Shown: positions 1 to 8,910, counted from the first letter of the stretch. The stretch is 33,044 nucleotides of DNA from Opitutia bacterium (GCA_014529615.1 JAABVD010000003.1:1-33044), one strand, 5' to 3'. Notes: a model not told the origin generated them from the letters alone. Numbers and translations are program-made.

Positions 1-416
1 CTGCTCAACCGGACAAGCCGCGAACCGAGTGACATTTTCATGAAATCAATGACCGTGCTTTCATCATCCACTTTTGTAAACTATTTGTGGGGCTAGAGAT
101 GGCGGGAGTCCTTTAGAACATAGTGGGTAGTATCATTTAGTATTCGGATACGGTTGAAAAGCACACGATTTATTCCAGCCCTATTCATTTACGTGTATTC
201 ACGTAATTACTACTATAAAAATCCTTAATTAGGTTTTCTTAACACGATACACATAATAGCATTGTGCTGCACGATTATTGGTAGGAATGGGACTTTGCTG
301 CCCTTTCACTACCTAATCCAAACATTCCAGAATTTGGATTCTACGCCTTCAAGGAGTAGTTTATATCGAACTCGATAAAGTTCACGGAATCCGGCCGTTT
401 ACTCGCCGTCCATTTA
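1..416. other. Gene-free left edge of the window
   Basis: No convincing gene is visible. One plus-strand frame is open from base 1 to a TAG at 94-96, which could be the tail of an unseen gene, but its 31 codons match nothing I recognise. The rest is AT-rich and lies downstream of the minus-strand AraC gene. A 7-bp inverted repeat (TTACGTG, 4-nt loop, CACGTAA) sits at 189-206. Confidence 0.5.
189..206. repeat. Short perfect inverted repeat
   Basis: TTACGTG and CACGTAA form a perfect 7-bp stem around the loop TATT. There is no T-run on either side, so it is not an obvious intrinsic terminator. It may be a protein-binding palindrome, or chance in AT-rich sequence. Confidence 0.25.
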
Positions 417-1220
417 TCAATGCAAAATGGAATTGCGATAGGTCTTGGGAGACATTCCGGTCTTCTGTTTGAACAGGGCCGAGAAATGATACTCGCTTTT
501 GAAGCCGAGCCCGTAAGCAATTTCTTTGACGGACTTGACACTCCCGGTAAGGAGTATCCTTGCCTTCTGAAACTTTCGCTCGATGAGAAAATGGTAAGGC
601 GTCGTGCCCCATTCACGCTTGAATATGCGAATGGTCTGGGAAGGCGACCGTCCTAAGATCTTTGCCATTTCGGCCAGGCTGGGAGTCTCCTCGACACAAC
701 TATCAATATAATCATGAAGCCCCTGGCTTTGTCTGACAGGGGATTCATGCCTTGCTCGGAGTACTGTTGAGAGTTCCATGAAAATATTATGGAGCGTAAT
801 GGCGACGACCTGTTCGGCCTGGGAGGGATTCTCAACACAGGCTTCGTAGCCTTCACGAAAGAGGGGTTCAACGCTGACCGACGGAATGTGATTAACACCT
901 CGAAGTCCGTAGATGTCTAGTAAAGCCAATGGCAGTGGGCCGGAGGTATTGAACCAGATCTTCGTCCAGGGATCGCTCGGATCCGCTCTGTACTCATGAT
1001 TGCTGCCTTCGGTAACGAAATAAACGTCACCCTCCTTCGGGTAGTGTACCTGGTTGCCGACCTCCAGCGTTCCCGTCCCATGAATGATGTATTCTATCAC
1101 TGTAAACTTGGAGTTCCTGCGCCGCATGCGATAGCTTCCGTCGCAATAGGAAATTCCGCACAACTCAACCTTTAGGGGAGCTTCGGCACGCCAACGACAA
1201 TGGGTCATTTCCTCATGCAT
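417..1220 (-). CDS. AraC-family transcriptional regulator
   Basis: This 267-residue protein has the two-part layout of AraC/XylS regulators. Residues about 30-95 form a cupin-like ligand-binding region (for example YIIHGTGTLEVG, then GDVYFVTEG and HEY). Residues about 172-265 form the double helix-turn-helix, with SLAEMAKILGRSPS as the first HTH and VKEIAYGLGFKSEYHFSALFK plus the PKTYR ending as the second, both typical of the family. It presumably binds DNA in response to a sugar or oligosaccharide. The start is supported by an AGGGA ribosome-binding site about 9 nt upstream on the minus strand. It is divergent from the propeller pseudogene at 1332, and the block covering its start codon is repeated upstream of the TonB receptor at 3044. 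It is therefore the likely regulator of module 1. The ligand is unknown. Confidence 0.92.
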   Translation of the reverse strand: MHEEMTHCRWRAEAPLKVELCGISYCDGSYRMRRRNSKFTVIEYIIHGTGTLEVGNQVHYPKEGDVYFVTEGSNHEYRADPSDPWTKIWFNTSGPLPLALLDIYGLRGVNHIPSVSVEPLFREGYEACVENPSQAEQVVAITLHNIFMELSTVLRARHESPVRQSQGLHDYIDSCVEETPSLAEMAKILGRSPSQTIRIFKREWGTTPYHFLIERKFQKARILLTGSVKSVKEIAYGLGFKSEYHFSALFKQKTGMSPKTYRNSILH

Positions 1221-1290
1221 GCGTATTTTCCCTATTTTTTTGCACCTTAATCGTATTCACTGGAAATCAATGAGCACATATAATGCAAGA
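1205..1290. repeat. Regulatory block, copy 1 (pairs with 2759-2844)
   Basis: This 86-bp stretch aligns without gaps to 2759-2844, offset exactly 1554 bp. About 62 of 86 positions match, and 40 of 46 match in the first part (1205-1250). It spans the first codons of the AraC gene, its ribosome-binding site, a T-rich core ending in TTTTTTTGCAC, and the rightward promoter. Conservation of both promoter hexamers and the upstream core suggests a shared operator, probably for the adjacent AraC protein. Confidence 0.8.
1256..1284 (+). promoter_or_regulatory. Sigma-70-type promoter, copy 1
   Basis: The -35 is TTCACT (1256-1261), followed by a 17-nt spacer and a consensus -10 TATAAT (1279-1284). Transcription would start near 1291 and reach the start codon of the propeller pseudogene at 1332 after about 40 nt. 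The same hexamers at the same spacing recur at 2810-2838. Confidence 0.7.
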
Positions 1291-1331
1291 GTATTAGGCA
1301 AGCGGAGCAATTAAATAAGTGAATGAAGAGG

Positions 1332-2581
1332 ATGAGTATGCTTGATCGACGTTGTTCTGTATTAGTGGCCTTACTGGGTCTTTTCATGCTGGCAGGCTGC
1401 TCCCAAGACACTCCGACCAGCGTTATCTCCCTCAGCGAACCTGAATGTCGCTACACGATTACCCCAACGAAGGAATTCTTTTCGTAGATCACTCACTTGC
1501 GGAAAGAGGCGGACATCTGGGACACGCCCTCGTCGAGTATGAGGACGGCAAGATTCTCGCCTTTTACCCCAACCGCTCCGCGGAAAGCCACAACCCGGAG
1601 GTTTTTCCGATGGCGAGCAAGGGCAGAGGTCACTCAGCCCGGGGATAGATGGAATTCAAGCGGTCCCTGGACGGAGGCGAAACATGGACCGATCCGGGCG
1701 TGCTGCCCTACTCGAAGAACCTCTTCGATGCAGGTCAGAACGGAGAGACTCCCAAGAAACTCTCCGCCCTCCCCGAGAAGGCCGTTCTGACAGACCAGGG
1801 CGAAATCGTTCTCTTCTTTCTGGTGTGTGATATAACGAAAAATGTCATCTACAGACAATTCCAGGTTCCGACCTACATCCGCAGCACGGACGGAGGATAC
1901 ACGTGGAGTGATCCTGTTGAACTGGGTGGCGATCGGGGCAGGATCTACGACGCACGCTATTATTACGGAGAAATCCTGGTTCTCCACTTCAAGAACGATA
2001 ACGAGATCAACTTCCTGGGCAACAAGCCCGAACATGTATACGAGTTGTACGCCAGCCGCGATGGCAGGCGGACCTTTACCAAACGCAGCGAGCCTCCCTT
2101 CAACACTCTCTGGAAATCGTATGGAAGCATGACAATGCTCGAGTCCGGAAGCATCATCGTCTATATATATAACAGGGACGCAGAAGACACGATGGACTAC
2201 GTGATCAGCGACGACGGCGGCCGCACCTGGTCCGAACCAAAAATCGCCAACTTTCGAAAGAGGATTCGGAACCCTCAAATAAACTCACTGAACGGTTGTT
2301 ACTTCATGCATGGACGGAGTGGGAGTTTTGGAGAGGAAAAGGGAATGGGCCATTTTATCCTGTATTCCCCACAAGGTGGTATCAACTGGGATGATGGTGT
2401 CTAATTGAAGTTGCGCGAGGAAGGAAAAGGACTCGGAGCGTATTCGAACAGCCTCGTGGTCGGCTCCCTGAATCCGCGCAAACAGAAGCGGTTGCTGATC
2501 CAGACTTCAAACGCCTACAAAGAGCACATGACAAACGTATATCACTGGTGGATCGACACACCTTGGGAAACAGGGAACTGA
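1332..2581 (+). pseudogene. Broken Asp-box beta-propeller (sialidase-like), family A copy 1
   Basis: Read across its lesions, this is a close relative of the intact propeller at 6325-7500 over nearly its whole length. It begins with a lipoprotein-like signal (ending LAGC, cysteine at residue 23), unlike the ordinary signal of the paralogue. Three lesions are visible. One base is missing near 1461 (ATTACC where the paralogue frame needs a TAC codon), giving a stop at 1485-1487. A TGG tryptophan codon became TAG at 1646-1648 within the shared GHSA..GWMEY stretch. A TAA at 2402-2404 replaces a residue just before the LRE segment. The frame then continues to a normal end (HWWIDTP...) with TGA at 2579-2581. 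Asp-box motifs such as SLDGGETW, STDGGYTW and SDDGGRTW survive. No full protein can be made by standard decoding. Confidence 0.9.
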
Positions 2582-2758
2582 ATTGAATCTGCCCTCCGGG
2601 ATTGCGAGTGAGGCTGTTTTGGCGGCAAGCGACACCGGCTGAAGGTCGCTCCAAGGTGGTACCAATAGCAGACCGTATAAGGCAAGTCGCCGGCAAATAT
2701 CAACGATGAATGCCTTTTACCCAAATAGAGACGCTGATCTGTAGGCGTCATCATTGAA

Positions 2759-2844
2759 TCATTTCCTCAAGTATGCGGATTTTCCGAATTTTTTTGCACA
2801 TTAAATATATTCAATAACGGTTCAATAGAAGATATAATACATGC
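2759..2844. repeat. Regulatory block, copy 2 (pairs with 1205-1290)
   Basis: This is an ungapped match to 1205-1290. The best-conserved part is TCATTTCCTCA, the GCG.ATTTTC core and the TTTTTTTGCAC tract with TTAA after it. The AraC start codon in copy 1 corresponds to ATA here and the frame closes within a few codons, so only the control region was retained. It places TonB receptor 1 under the same candidate control as the AraC-flanking promoter. Confidence 0.8.
2810..2838 (+). promoter_or_regulatory. Sigma-70-type promoter, copy 2, for TonB receptor 1
   Basis: The -35 is TTCAAT (2810-2815), followed by a 17-nt spacer and a consensus TATAAT (2833-2838), the same geometry as at 1256-1284. Initiation near 2845 would give a leader of about 200 nt before the chosen start at 3044. 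Confidence 0.7.
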
Positions 2845-3043
2845 CTATTCTTGAAGCGAAACCCTTAATTCAAGCCCAAATTACGACTACTGACATCTGT
2901 CGTGAACACTTCAGCTGACTATTGTTTGGCTATGGATCACTACATAAATGAATGCTAAGCCTACATCGCTGTTTAGGGGATAATTGTTCTTCCCGGTTTC
3001 GCTTCTAGCTATCCAAACCAAACTCATTCAACCCCAGGCAATA

Positions 3044-6000
3044 ATGAAAAAAACTATAACTATGCTCCTTGCCATTACTTTGCTGCAGTGGCCTCTCGCG
3101 CACACGAGTGTGGCTCAAGATCAAGAAAATGAATCGGAAGACGTATATGAGTTGACCCCATTTAATGTGGATGGATCCCAAGACATGGGATATCGTGCTA
3201 CCAACACCCTTTCAGGAACCCGCTTGAATGCCAGCCTGAAGGACACAGCCGCTTCTGTCTCCGTTTGGACACAAGAGTTTTTAGACGATACAGGATTGGT
3301 AGAGATTGACGAGCTCATCAGATACTCCCTCAACTCCGTGCTGGATACCGACAATATGGATGGGCCTAATCCTAATTTCACTACCTGGTTCAATGCCGTA
3401 TACACAACCCAGCGCATCCGCACCCGAGGGGTCGATGCCACTCGAGGACTCGACTACTTCAAGACCATTGTGCCGGATGATGCTTACAAAATCGGGCGTT
3501 ACGACGATGCCCGCGGTCCCAACGGGGTTCTTTTCGGGGTTAGCAATGCAGGCGGCCTGATTAACCAGAGCTCTCTCTTTGCCAACACCTACGACGATTC
3601 CGGTCGGATCAGATACAGCTTTGGCGATTTTTCCCGAAGTCGGGCTGAATTTCGTTACAACAAGGTTCTTGCCGAGGACAAGTTTGCCATTCTTGTAGCC
3701 GGTCTCAAGCAGGACAACGGACACTGGCGCGACTGGGCGAGCCACGATAAAGAGCGCATATACCTAACCGCCACTTACAAACCGACTGAGCGTATCACCA
3801 TCCGTGCCAATTTCGAAGATGGCTTCGAACACAAAACGCTCGTACAACCGAGTCCTATGTCGGACTACGGCCTGCCCTATTACGACAACTTGCTCGCCCG
3901 CGGTCTGGAAAACGTTCTGTTTGAACCTACGGGCGGCAATCCTAGCAGTGCCATGAGGGAAGTAGGAGTCACCAACCGGAACGGCAACCCCCGGAATTTT
4001 GCTTCAAATGGTCAAAACCGCTTCACCTACATCGCGAATGACGGCACCTTTTACAACGCTACCGGAGAATTCCAAACACAGGGATATGATGATGAGCGGG
4101 TTCGTCATCCAGACGGCTCTCCGGGCTTGGGCGATCGTTCTATTCGCATCAACGATCCCGAATTCCTGCCTTACCACTTAAATCCAGCCGGCGATGATAT
4201 GTATCGTGAGGATGATTTTAATCTGTACTCGCTGTTTCTGGACGTCGAGTTGGCTGAAAACTGGTTCTTCAACGTTCAGGCAGGTCATCAGGAGACAGAC
4301 CTCGATGTCTTCATGATCACAGGCAACAGGCCCCGTTTCCAGGCAGATCCAAATACGATCCAAGGTCTGAACGGACCGGTAAATCCCTATGCGGGCCGTT
4401 TTTACCTCGACGCCGGTTATCGCAATGACCGGAAAGACGTCAGCTATGACGAACTGCGCGTATCAACTTCCTACGACTTGGAAACGGAGAAATTGGGCCG
4501 TCACCGGATCGCACTGTCCGCATCCAAAGTTGAAGAGGAGGAGTTTCGCGTATTCCCCCAGCTCGCTCTAGGCGGCAATCCAGCCGGTCGCGGAACCTAT
4601 ACGGACCCCAATGGATTTGTTCACCAGAATATAAGTCATGAGCACGGCGATAACCGCATCACTATCCGACATTACATTGACCTTAACGATACGTCTACTT
4701 GGAGGATCGGAAGGTGGAGGGACATTCCCAGTACGGTCCAGACAGACCGCTGGTCTCCAGGAAGTCCCCAGTCCTACCCGGTCACTTGGGTAGAAGGAAA
4801 TCCCGGACGCACAAATTATCTCATCGATACGGCTTTTGATTCCGCTATGGTGGTGACACAGAGTCATTTCTTTGACGACCGTTTCGTGGTAACCCTAGGC
4901 CTTCGTGAGGACGAGGTTTCGATCGAGCGGTTCGGCCATCGTCTGGACCCGCTTTTTAGTTTTGTACCGGACAGATCGATCACCTGGGAAACACCTTCTG
5001 AGCAGGGTATTTCACCGGGCACACCCCCGGCAGAGACTTCTCAGACCGTGAAAACCGCCGGAGCTGTCTTTCACATCAATGAGAACATTTCGCTCGTGGC
5101 GAATACCGCGACCAACATCGGCGTGCCGGATCTCCGCACCACTGTATTTCCGGATGCGACCAGTGCACCGCCACCAGAAGGAGACGGACTCGATATTGGA
5201 ATCGATTTCAGTGCTCTCGAGAACCGGTTGAGTGGCCGCCTCGTTTACTATGAGACAGACCGGCTTGGCGATGTTCCCGGTGGTGCCGGGAATCCGGTCG
5301 CCGGTGATATGGCAAATGTTTATGAAGCATACGAGGATGCGTTTACCCCGGCAGTGGATGATGATGGCAATGAGGTACCTGGGACCGGTAATCCCACAGC
5401 ATTGAATGACTTGTTGAACCGTCGCCAGGAGCTTAACCCAGCTGTGACCGGCTACATGCGTGACTTTACCGCAAAAGGATGGGAACTGCGAATAACAGCG
5501 AATATTACAGACAATTGGCGTTTCATTCTCAATGCGTCTCACACAGACCGAATCATTGCCAATACATACAATAGGACGATCGAATTCCTGGGCTTGCAGC
5601 AAGGAACCGACGGCCTGGTTGTCCAAGGCGCCACAGAAGTGGGGGAAGTACCGGATCCGAGTGATCCAGGCAGCACAATTGAGGGCTACGCGATCGATCC
5701 CTCCGCTTATTCGCCCGACGGCGTGATCGCCGAGTATCTAGCGTTGGAGAGTCAATTGCCCGCGACCCTGACACTCGATAACACTGGAATTTCGCGCTCC
5801 ATTTTTGACATGGCTGATGCAGTAAATGAACGAAAGCTACGGGACGAGAAGCGTTGGGGATTACGGCCTTACCGTGTGAATGTATACACGGCCTACGACT
5901 TTGATGAAGGCTTCCTGGATGGTTGGTCAGCCGGTTTTGGCTACCGTTGGGAATCAGCAAACATCATGGGTGAAAATAGTAATGGAGAGGAAATCGAGGG

Positions 6001-6250
6001 CGCAAGCCTGCGCTACGCGGACTTGATGCTTCGCTACCGGTTAAAGCAGAGCTTTTGGGGAAATGGCCGTTGGTCCTTCCAGATGAATATCAATAACCTG
6101 TTCGACAACCGCGACATTCTTCCCAGCCGCCTCTCTATCGACGACTACGATGGCTGGCAGATTCCCGGTGGACGCGGAGGGCCTCCCTACGCTCGATTTG
6201 ATTTGCCAACGCCAAGGGAAATCCGTTTTAGCGCTACGCTGGATTTCTAA
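3044..6250 (+). CDS. TonB-dependent outer-membrane receptor 1
   Basis: This 1068-residue protein starts with a signal peptide (MKKTITMLLAITLLQWPL...SVAQ). The Opitutae-type plug region follows: YELTPFNVDG, GYRATNTLSGTRLNASLKD, then VWTQEFLDDTG near residue 80. The remainder has alternating aromatic and charged segments typical of a 22-stranded barrel, ending in the aromatic ATLDF. It should move glycan fragments across the outer membrane using TonB energy. An ATG at 2984 gives 20 extra residues (MFFPVS...), but these precede a perfect signal peptide, so 3044 is preferred. No strong ribosome-binding site is seen. It is the first gene after promoter copy 2 and lies 74 nt ahead of the intact family A propeller. 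The cargo is unknown; neighbours suggest a sulfated or acidic glycan. Confidence 0.93.
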   Translation: MKKTITMLLAITLLQWPLAHTSVAQDQENESEDVYELTPFNVDGSQDMGYRATNTLSGTRLNASLKDTAASVSVWTQEFLDDTGLVEIDELIRYSLNSVLDTDNMDGPNPNFTTWFNAVYTTQRIRTRGVDATRGLDYFKTIVPDDAYKIGRYDDARGPNGVLFGVSNAGGLINQSSLFANTYDDSGRIRYSFGDFSRSRAEFRYNKVLAEDKFAILVAGLKQDNGHWRDWASHDKERIYLTATYKPTERITIRANFEDGFEHKTLVQPSPMSDYGLPYYDNLLARGLENVLFEPTGGNPSSAMREVGVTNRNGNPRNFASNGQNRFTYIANDGTFYNATGEFQTQGYDDERVRHPDGSPGLGDRSIRINDPEFLPYHLNPAGDDMYREDDFNLYSLFLDVELAENWFFNVQAGHQETDLDVFMITGNRPRFQADPNTIQGLNGPVNPYAGRFYLDAGYRNDRKDVSYDELRVSTSYDLETEKLGRHRIALSASKVEEEEFRVFPQLALGGNPAGRGTYTDPNGFVHQNISHEHGDNRITIRHYIDLNDTSTWRIGRWRDIPSTVQTDRWSPGSPQSYPVTWVEGNPGRTNYLIDTAFDSAMVVTQSHFFDDRFVVTLGLREDEVSIERFGHRLDPLFSFVPDRSITWETPSEQGISPGTPPAETSQTVKTAGAVFHINENISLVANTATNIGVPDLRTTVFPDATSAPPPEGDGLDIGIDFSALENRLSGRLVYYETDRLGDVPGGAGNPVAGDMANVYEAYEDAFTPAVDDDGNEVPGTGNPTALNDLLNRRQELNPAVTGYMRDFTAKGWELRITANITDNWRFILNASHTDRIIANTYNRTIEFLGLQQGTDGLVVQGATEVGEVPDPSDPGSTIEGYAIDPSAYSPDGVIAEYLALESQLPATLTLDNTGISRSIFDMADAVNERKLRDEKRWGLRPYRVNVYTAYDFDEGFLDGWSAGFGYRWESANIMGENSNGEEIEGASLRYADLMLRYRLKQSFWGNGRWSFQMNINNLFDNRDILPSRLSIDDYDGWQIPGGRGGPPYARFDLPTPREIRFSATLDF

Positions 6251-6269
6251 AATTCCTCACGCCCAATTG

Positions 6270-6301
6270 GCACCGGCAAATCCGTTTGCCAGTGCCGGTG
6301 C
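6270..6301. repeat. Intercistronic stem-loop
   Basis: GCACCGGCA (6270-6278) pairs perfectly with TGCCGGTGC (6293-6301) around a 14-nt loop. An alternative inner hairpin GGCAAA/TTTGCC shares some bases. There is no T-run after it, so it is unlikely to be an intrinsic terminator. It lies between receptor and propeller genes, where such structures can set mRNA end points and stoichiometry. Confidence 0.55.
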
Positions 6302-6324
6302 GTTGAAAAACCCCACTACACAAC

Positions 6325-7500
6325 ATGAATAAATATCTTCGCTTTTCCATTATTCTAATCATTTGCCACGTTCTCTGTTGCCTGTCCCTAGTCGCCGCAG
6401 ACAAGCCTGGACAAGCCTACACGATCTACCCTCCGAATCCACCGAATGATGGGATCCTCTTTGTGGACCACTCGCCGGCTGGTAGGAGTGGACATTTGGG
6501 TCACGCGCTCGTCGAGTATGCGGACGGCAAGATCCTGGCCTTCTATCCGAATTGTTCTAATGACAATAAGGGTCACTCAGCCGTGGGTTGGATGGAATAT
6601 AAACGCTCCAAAGACGGGGGCAAAACCTGGAGCGATCCGGAAGTCCTCACCTATTCGAAACAACTCTTCGAGTCGGGACAAAACGGTGGACCCGAAAGCG
6701 AAAAGTTTTCCGCGTTTGCTGAAAAAGCCATTCTGACGGATGACGGGGACATGGTTCTTTTCTTTCTCGTCTGTAATATCACCACGAATACGGTCTGGAG
6801 GCGTTTCCAAATCCCGACTTACATCATCAGCAAGGACCGAGGTCATACCTGGAGCGAACCGCTCACCGTGGTGAACGAACGGGGCAGAGTCTATGACGCA
6901 CGTTACGTCGATGGAGAAATCCTCGCACTGTTTTTTGCCAACGATAACGAGATCAACTTCCTGGGCAACAACCCGGATCATGTCTACGAGCTGTATGCCA
7001 GCAATGATGGCGGCCGGTCCTTCACGAAGCGCAGCCAACTTCCTTTCGATACGGAAGGCAAATCCTACGGAACCATGGAGCAACTGGAATCCGGAAGCCT
7101 GGTCGCCTACATCTACAACCGTAACGACGAGTTCAACATGGATTATGTGCTGAGCGACGATGGAGGCCGTACCTGGTCCGAGGTAGAGACCTCCCACTTT
7201 GCGAAAAAGATTCGGAATCCCCAGTTAACCAGGATGAACGGCTCCTATTTCCTCTATGGGCGGAGCGGAAGTCTGGGCAAAGAAAAGGGCCACATGGTTC
7301 TCTATTCATCGAGTGATGGCCTTAACTGGGACGAAGGTGTTTTTTTGCGGATGCGTGAGCACGGGCTCGGGGCCTATTCCAATGGACTCGTGGTCGGAGC
7401 TTTGAATCCCAACCGCAAGAACCGGCTCCTGATCCAGGCCTCGCACGCCTATGAGTTGAGCAATACCAACGTATTACACTGGTGGATCGACACCCCATAG
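6325..7500 (+). CDS. Secreted Asp-box beta-propeller (sialidase-superfamily), family A intact copy
   Basis: This 391-residue protein starts with an N-terminal signal (residues 1-25, ending VAA). Five Asp-box motifs are visible: SKDGGKTW (95-102), SKDRGHTW (169-176), SNDGGRSF (226-233), SDDGGRTW (277-284) and SSDGLNW (329-335). Together they indicate a sialidase-fold propeller. Conserved acidic and basic patches (GHLGHALVEY, ERGRVYDARYVDGE, NDNEINFLG, IRNPQ, YGRSGS) probably line the active site. They do not let me say it cleaves sialic acid, since this fold also hosts other glycosidases and lyases. The gene sits between TonB receptor 1 and an AGE epimerase (13 nt to the next start), so it probably processes the imported glycan in the periplasm. 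The dead copy is at 1332-2581. No clear ribosome-binding site precedes the start. Confidence 0.85.
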   Translation: MNKYLRFSIILIICHVLCCLSLVAADKPGQAYTIYPPNPPNDGILFVDHSPAGRSGHLGHALVEYADGKILAFYPNCSNDNKGHSAVGWMEYKRSKDGGKTWSDPEVLTYSKQLFESGQNGGPESEKFSAFAEKAILTDDGDMVLFFLVCNITTNTVWRRFQIPTYIISKDRGHTWSEPLTVVNERGRVYDARYVDGEILALFFANDNEINFLGNNPDHVYELYASNDGGRSFTKRSQLPFDTEGKSYGTMEQLESGSLVAYIYNRNDEFNMDYVLSDDGGRTWSEVETSHFAKKIRNPQLTRMNGSYFLYGRSGSLGKEKGHMVLYSSSDGLNWDEGVFLRMREHGLGAYSNGLVVGALNPNRKNRLLIQASHAYELSNTNVLHWWIDTP

Positions 7501-7513
7501 AAGGGAAGGTATC

Positions 7514-8770
7514 ATGAGTAAAGCAATGTCCCGGATGACTGAAACCCGTCTCCAGATGCAGGAACACCTGGAGACGGGCATCCTTCGTTTCTGGCTGGAA
7601 AACGGGATCGATCGCGAGCACGGAGGCTATCTGACCTCCTTCGATGCTGAAGGCAAGCCGACGGACGACACCGACAAGATGCTCGTCACGCAGACCCGCA
7701 TGGTCTGGGGCATGGCGGCGGCCTTCACGATGTATCCGGAAAGGGAGGATTTCAAAGACGCCGCCCGGCAGGGCTTCGAGTTCCTGCTGGATCATTTCTG
7801 GGATTCGGAACAGGGCGGATGGTTCTGGAAAGTCAGACGCGACGGTCAGCTGATCGACGGGGCCAAACTTGTCTATGGACAAAGCTTCGCCATTTATTCC
7901 CTGGCCCAGTACACCTTGTCCACGGGCGATCCACGGGGTCTGGACTTTGCCCAGAAGACCTTCGATCTCCTCCAGACCTTTGCCGCCGATACTTATCGGG
8001 GCGGCTATTACGAAAACCTGGAAGCTGACTGGAGCGTTTGCGCCCCGGGCTTTGCTGGCGGGGACCGAAAGTCTTTGGATATCCACATGCACCTGATGGA
8101 AGCGTTTACGACGCTCTCCAAGGCCAGCGGAAAGGAGATCCATCGCAGAAAGCTGGAAGAAGTGATCGAGGTCATCCTGTCCAGAATGGTCGATAAGAAG
8201 GCCGGATGCGGCCTGAACCACTTCAGTCTCGATTTCACACCGATCCCTCCGATCGACATCCAAAGGACCTGGAATGCAGAGCGGGCAACCGGGGAAGTTA
8301 TAGAAGGTCCGGTCGACAGTACCTCCTACGGTCACAACGTTGAACTCGCCTGGCTTCTCCATCGGGCCATCGAGACGCTGGGCATGCCGAAAGATCCTTA
8401 CGCGAAACTGACCCGAAGCCTGGTGGATCATTCCTTGAAATATGGCTTCGACCACACCCTGGGCGGAGTTTTTCGAGATGGACCTCACGAAGGCGAAGCT
8501 ATTGTGAAAGATAAGGAATGGTGGCAAAATAGCGAAGCGCTCGTGGGCTATCTCGATGCGTATGAGAATTTCAACGACGAACAGTATCTAACCGCTTTTC
8601 AAAAGACCTGGGACTTTGCCAATCGCCACATGATCAACCACCGGATTGGGGAATGGCGGCAACTGCTCAACAGGGAGGGCAAGGTCCGGGTCGGAGATAT
8701 CGGCAATCCCTGGAAAGCCTTCTATCACAGTGGGCGGTCGATCATGGAATGCCTGGTCAGGCTCGAGTAG
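7514..8770 (+). CDS. AGE-family epimerase/isomerase, closest in motifs to cellobiose 2-epimerase type
   Basis: This 418-residue cytoplasmic protein has the (alpha/alpha)6-barrel motifs of the N-acylglucosamine 2-epimerase superfamily. These are QTRMVWGM (R62), SLDIHMHLMEAF (H191/H193), YGHNVELAWLL (H274), WWQNSEALVGY and WKAFYHSGR (H405). The 131-residue gap between H274 and H405 matches the spacing of the two catalytic histidines I recall for Rhodothermus cellobiose 2-epimerase. The YGHN.E form also fits that branch better than true GlcNAc/ManNAc epimerases. It would invert C2 of a sugar or interconvert aldose and ketose. A GGAAGG ribosome-binding site lies just upstream and the gene is 13 nt after the propeller, so translation is probably coupled. 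The substrate is not determined; ManNAc, mannose or a released disaccharide are possible. Confidence 0.87.
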   Translation: MSKAMSRMTETRLQMQEHLETGILRFWLENGIDREHGGYLTSFDAEGKPTDDTDKMLVTQTRMVWGMAAAFTMYPEREDFKDAARQGFEFLLDHFWDSEQGGWFWKVRRDGQLIDGAKLVYGQSFAIYSLAQYTLSTGDPRGLDFAQKTFDLLQTFAADTYRGGYYENLEADWSVCAPGFAGGDRKSLDIHMHLMEAFTTLSKASGKEIHRRKLEEVIEVILSRMVDKKAGCGLNHFSLDFTPIPPIDIQRTWNAERATGEVIEGPVDSTSYGHNVELAWLLHRAIETLGMPKDPYAKLTRSLVDHSLKYGFDHTLGGVFRDGPHEGEAIVKDKEWWQNSEALVGYLDAYENFNDEQYLTAFQKTWDFANRHMINHRIGEWRQLLNREGKVRVGDIGNPWKAFYHSGRSIMECLVRLE

Positions 8771-8910
8771 CTCGCGGAGAGCAGTCCCTCTAATCAAAAT
8801 CCCGATTAATATGGCTGAAGGAATTTTTTTTTACACAAAGGCGTTAGATCCGACATCGAATACGATCAAGCCGCCGCAACTCGACACAATATCAAAAGAA
8901 ATAGCAACAT

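Larger units (their letters stand above)
2582..3043. other. Intergenic region with promoter copy 2 and a long leader
   Basis: No gene is visible here. The first 177 bases match nothing I recognise. Bases 2759-2844 are the second copy of the regulatory block from upstream of the AraC gene. Its left end is a vestige of that gene's start: read on the minus strand, ATA replaces the ATG, followed by LEEM, then stops. The remaining stretch, about 200 nt, would be the untranslated leader of the TonB receptor mRNA. Confidence 0.7.

Noticed and set aside
1-96. Open frame from the window edge as the end of a gene
   Set aside because: Thirty-one codons without recognisable sequence and no codon bias evidence; it could be chance.
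2984-3043. Upstream ATG start for TonB receptor 1
   Set aside because: It would place 20 residues before a textbook signal peptide beginning MKKTITMLLAI; the internal ATG is preferred.
7322-8527. Long minus-strand open frame of 401 codons
   Set aside because: It lies opposite the well-supported AGE-family epimerase and the end of the propeller, and its translation has no recognisable domain; it is a shadow.
8824-8832. Run of nine T after a weak TAATC/GATTA repeat as a terminator
   Set aside because: The stem is only 5 bp, AT-rich and about 14 nt away from the T-run, too weak to support a terminator call.
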